64,000 bases of DNA from Acanthosoma haemorrhoidale (Eukaryota > Arthropoda > Insecta > Hemiptera > Acanthosomatidae): the NCBI GenBank assembly GCA_930367205.1, contig OV884011.1, positions 172,619,226 through 172,683,225 on the forward strand. The letters are read 5' to 3'. Below, in pieces: positions 60,445-64,000 of this stretch. The position numbers and the translations under genes are program-made. The notes below the pieces were generated by a model. It was not told the DNA's origin and made no database searches. It saw only the letters and a list, made by a program, of their open reading frames with translations. Position 1 is the stretch's first letter, and every line of letters begins with the position of its first letter.

Positions 60445-60674
60445 GTTAAATCTTGATAAGACCAGAAGGAGTTTTTAAAAAGATTTATTTGAACTTTACA
60501 AACATACAACTACAATTAATAATAAATGTCAGAGTGACGGGCCTAGTAACAGTACAGAAGGAAGTGGACGTGAGAGGATAAGAGGAATGATATATAGGAG
60601 CTGAGACTTGATAAGGATAGCTGACGAAGTGTTGATCTTGCAGGTGTTGCAGCTGGCAGATGGCCTCTCTATCT
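60444..60674 (-). repeat. 5' LTR of errantivirus
   Basis: On the minus strand it begins AGATAGAGAGG and ends GATTTAACT (AG...CT termini, as in many errantiviruses). It contains a TATATA word near 60590-60595 and an AATAAA polyadenylation signal at 60489-60484. It should hold the promoter that drives the genomic RNA. Confidence 0.95.
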
Positions 60675-60820
60675 GACGATGCCTCCCAAGCCGACCTCTG
60701 GAGTAGTGAAAGAATGCACTGCATCGTCAAGGTCTTGGGATGTTTTAAGGGACACTTTGAGGTCTGCGGAGCCTAAAGCAGCTGACGGAAGTGGTCCCAA
60801 TCGACTGGGCCCTTAATCAT
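60675..60820 (-). mobile_element. Jockey-type LINE copy D, upstream part
   Basis: Continues the LINE sequence broken at 53615: gacgatgcctcccaagccg matches copy C at about 29276-29294, and the match runs to about 60820 (the EN C-terminus/linker region). With 52945-53615 it forms one LINE copy. The 5' edge is near cccttaatcattc. Confidence 0.88.
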
Positions 60821-60944
60821 TCAAATCTAAAATTAGAATCAGTATATTTACTACCGGTTTCATAAGCCGAATGGAATTCAGAGGTTTTACAGTGAAAATG
60901 TAAAAGTGCAGTCACCATGACGTGTTTCCAATCAAGTAGTCAAC

Positions 60945-61229
60945 AGTAACACTCGCGCGCACGCAGGTATACTCTATTGTTCGCTAGTCCAGCTCAGACA
61001 AAGTAACCTCGGTTTATTTTCAACTTGCCGCATCAGCATGGTCTCCCTATACCTCGAAAGTTTTATCGTTTTAACTTCCATATTCATAATTTATAACCAC
61101 AAAAATAAATGGCACAATTAAACAGTAACAATTCTTGCAGCTACAAAATACATAAAGATATATTAATTATTACCTGCGAAAATATTTAAACAAATTTGTA
61201 ATAACAAAATACAAATATCGGGTGTTACA
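60945..61229 (-). repeat. LTR-like repeat, minus-strand copy
   Basis: The minus strand begins TGTAACACCCGATATTTG and ends agtgttactg. Homologous to 52392-52610 but longer by an internal block. It is in opposite orientation and flanks the nested LINE/errantivirus on the other side. No coding. Confidence 0.6.
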
Positions 61230-61488
61230 CTGATACACACTGATATCTGTGTATTATATATTTTTAAAATTGCAGCTAGAATTCAGAAAACAATGTCTTA
61301 GTGAAGACCATTTTTAACCGAAAAAATTCATGTCAACTATGTGAAACTAGTTGTAATATTATGATGATATTACAGCTGTAAAATATTTAAAAAAAGGTGT
61401 AGTATTATTCAATTTAGGGTTCCGTCGATTTTACTAATTAACCCCTTGGGATGGATTTGTTGAATCATATTCATCAAAATGCACATTT

Positions 61489-62270
61489 TTTTTTTTTTTT
61501 TTCTTAGCTCTCTAATAATAAGATTAAGGATGAAGGAAGAATAAAGGGATATTTGGGTTAAGCGGATCCTTGTACTAGGAGTACCTGCTTGAAGGTGGTG
61601 TGAGGGGATTAAGGAGTGTGGGAAGCCTCGGTAGAGGTTGATAGTTGCGGTACAGTGGTGAGAGACCACTGGTGGCTGGGCCTAGAGTCACTCTAGGCAT
61701 GTAGTGCAGTCTTATTTAGTCAGATAGCAGTGAAGGGTGCCCGTTAGAGGCTTGTTGTTGGTGGGCCAAGCGTCCTGATGTCCACCATTCGGTCTGCTTT
61801 ACCAGATCTTGAGAGTTTAGAGCCATCGTGCCAGTAGCGGTGGGGGTGTCATTTCTCGGAATAGAGAGTTTTGGCTATGTTTCATCGAGTCAAAGAACTT
61901 GATGTGTCTTCTTTGGATGGCTTCGGTGATGGTGGGGACCTCGAACTTTTCGTGGATGTCGGGAGCCTTCATATCACGAAACGGGGTATGCCATAGTGCC
62001 GTGCGCAGGATATTGTTCTGGAAGCTCTGGAGTCGAGTTATTGTGCTAGTGTGTAGGAATCGGAAGAGTGGTGTCCCAAACAGTAGAGCTGGCCTCAGGA
62101 CGCTCTTATATATTAACAGTTTCAGCCGAAGGGATATAGCCGGGCTTGTGATGAAATGCTGGAGAGAGTAGTAAGTCCTACGTACTCTTTTCAACTTTTT
62201 CTTAGAAATATGTTTCTCTAACACACTCCATTGATTAATACTATTCATGGGAATAGGGGATCATGGCCAC
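61489..62270 (-). mobile_element. LINE family 2, copy 2, 5'-truncated
   Basis: A T run at 61486-61502 (poly(A) on the minus strand) is followed by a 3' UTR that closely matches 15975-16320 and by the end of an ORF. Possible target duplication cacattt at 61482-61488 and 62271-62277, which is short and tentative. The 5' truncation removes the RT catalytic core. Confidence 0.85.
61817..62248 (-). pseudogene. C-terminal part of a LINE RT-ORF (family 2)
   Basis: An uninterrupted frame of 143 codons to its stop. It contains the LRLKLLIYKSVLRPALLFGTP-type segment that follows the RT domain in Jockey-like and related LINEs, then NNILRTALWHTPFRD. The ATG is internal and arises from truncation, not a real start. 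It lacks the catalytic motifs. The distinct sequence and true poly(A) tail separate it from the main Jockey family in this window. Confidence 0.8.
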
Positions 62271-62277
62271 CACATTT

Positions 62278-64000
62278 ATATTTAAATATTAGGGGAAAAA
62301 TATGCTATTAATCTCTTTTTATGTTTTTTTTTTGTAATTATAACCTACTAAACCTCTAACATGTACAATGTAAACCAAAATATTGGTAATAATTACGTCG
62401 AAATCATATTTAATCTGAAACCGTTCACAATATGGTAGGAAAAAATATTTTTGTCATTACACAGTGATTAATTTATTATTTTACATAGAATTACATTTGG
62501 TTTTAGCACCATTGTAGCATTGAATGCCACTAACATGCAAAATATCACCTCTTGTTGTAGAACACGAAAAGAGTTAGAATTGAGAACACAATTCAATTGA
62601 CTTTCTGTAGTCACGGTTCGAAAAGTAGACAAACAAAAATTACATTTTATCAATCATGGAAACGAGACCTTTGATTTGATACGCTACTTAATATAATAAG
62701 AACTTATCTATTTTTTATCACAAAGTAATTTATTAATTATGCTGGGTAATTCAATCAAATGAATAGAAAAAAGTACATAATCACCAGTAATGGTAGACCC
62801 ACAGACAGGAGAAAACACCGATTCTCTGATTTTGAAAAAAAAGTCCAAAAGACTTACTAATGTAGTCATTTAACTGCTAAATGAAAAGTTTCGTAAATGT
62901 GTCACACACTATATTTAACAGTTCCTCAACGGTACCTACAAACGTCAGTGACAAACTCTTTATTACCTCTTCATTAGGGGTTAACAGACTTGAGTTGCTT
63001 CGTCACTTTTTAGACACCCAAACTTAGGTAGAGAGCCGTTCTATAAAGGACTAGTTCATGATCAAGGACCAGGCTTAGACAGGAGTTAGAGAGCTTGCGT
63101 GCAGTTAGTTCTTGATGTGGTACTACAAAGGTGTGGCCGAGCAGCTAGTGAAACTTGCAAAACTTCAAGGTTCAACTGATATTTTTTTTATTATTGAGAT
63201 GAATTTTTAAAACAAAATGAAATTAATTTTGGTTCAATGCTGGTGACAATATTATTCTAAAGGTACAAAAATAAAGAACAATAAATAAACATATATATAA
63301 CATAGCATATAACATATATGCTATTAAATAAGTTTATTGAGTTTTTGTACGTCAATAAGATAAAGTCAATTTTTTTTTATTTCAATAGTGGAAATGACGG
63401 ACTATGTCAAATGCTGATTGTGGTGTAAATTGAAAATGGAGCTACAAACCTCGGTGTAGCAAAATAAATCCAGACCTATCAAATGTATTGATTTATATAG
63501 CCAAACGTTATCATTTTTTATTATATAATCATAAAATTAAGGATTAAAAAAAAGAAGTAAAACCAGTTTTTAACAAATACTTCAATTTTAGTCGTTCATC
63601 TCGGGACATTGGATTTTTGAAATTCGTGGCCTATGACTAAAATATTACCCAATTTAATTTTTTCAAAATTAACCAAACGTAATCAAAATATTTTAGAGAT
63701 TGTGGAGTATATATTTTTTTACATTACAGAACGATTGTATTATTTCCATGGTCATACACGATTTAGACATCAAGACAAATCCTACGAATTAGTTTCTAAG
63801 TAAAGATTCTTCCAAAGGGCTCGTTAATTCTTTTATTTTCCTTCAATTAAATAATTGATACCTAAAATATACATACCCCTCGATAGTATTTTCAGTAAAA
63901 TCGATAGAACTGTTTTATATCTCTAAATATAATACACAGTACACTACGGTTTAGAAGGAATTGGTAACCGGTATCATTCATGCGTAAAATTAAAATTAAA
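62278..64000. other. AT-rich non-genic stretch
   Basis: No gene or element recognised. A tRNA-like ggtgtggccgagcagctag near 63131 with a poor B box is too weak to call. Confidence 0.5.

Larger units (their letters stand above)
53626..60674 (-). mobile_element. Complete errantivirus-like (Ty3/Gypsy with env) element
   Basis: A 7,049-bp provirus on the minus strand: 231-bp LTRs, tRNA-Lys primer-binding site, gag, pol in the -1 frame, env, a short purine tract, LTR. The LTRs look identical base for base, so insertion was recent. All three reading frames are uninterrupted. It lies inside Jockey copy D; gacg at 53612-53615 and 60675-60678 is the likely 4-bp target duplication, as known for errantiviruses, but ten extra bases (53616-53625) separate the left copy from the LTR. 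Known relatives (gypsy, 17.6, ZAM of Drosophila) are transmitted vertically and some are infectious between cells. Activity of this copy is unproven, and one integrase residue argues against autonomy. Confidence 0.96.

Overview
The window is AT-rich eukaryotic nuclear DNA, most likely from an insect. The evidence is the repeat content: Jockey-type LINEs, Ty3/Gypsy elements, and a complete env-bearing errantivirus-like element whose envelope belongs to the insect fusion-protein type. I cannot name the species. I found no host protein-coding gene and no convincing tRNA or rRNA gene. The DNA reads as intergenic or intronic sequence filled with transposable elements. Alignments and identity statements below were made by eye.

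Layout. 1-13.7 kb: mostly unannotatable AT-rich DNA, with a Jockey LINE fragment (4.70-5.25 kb), a 59-bp retroposed LINE tail with a 15-bp target duplication (9.3 kb) and a few GC-richer blocks. 13.8-19.8 kb: several 5'-truncated Jockey copies and one copy of a second poly(A) LINE family, some with clear target-site duplications. 19.8-27.6 kb: non-genic, with a tRNA-like SINE remnant and GC-richer blocks that could be conserved non-coding DNA. 27.6-35.8 kb: a long imperfect inverted repeat around a 2.2-kb spacer; the left arm carries a Jockey insertion whose empty site is still visible in the right arm. 38.4-42.9 kb: a decayed Ty3/Gypsy element (plus strand). 46.4-46.8 kb: another Jockey fragment. 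51.5-61.2 kb: a nested cluster with a Gypsy RT fragment, two oppositely oriented LTR-like repeats, and a Jockey copy split by the errantivirus (minus strand). 61.5-62.3 kb: the second copy of LINE family 2.

The centrepiece is the errantivirus at 53,626-60,674. It has two 231-bp LTRs that appear identical, an 18-nt tRNA-Lys primer-binding site, uninterrupted gag, pol and env, and a gag-pol junction with the heptamer T TTT TTA in the gag frame for -1 frameshifting. Gag would form the particle, Pol (PR-RT-RNase H-IN) would copy and integrate the genome, and Env (signal peptide, furin site, fusion-peptide-like region, C-terminal membrane anchor) would allow membrane fusion. Identical LTRs imply a recent insertion, yet the integrase position expected to hold the catalytic glutamate is asparagine (DD35N). 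That conflict, a five-copy 36-bp repeat between protease and RT, and ten extra bases beside the 3' LTR are the most unusual observations here.
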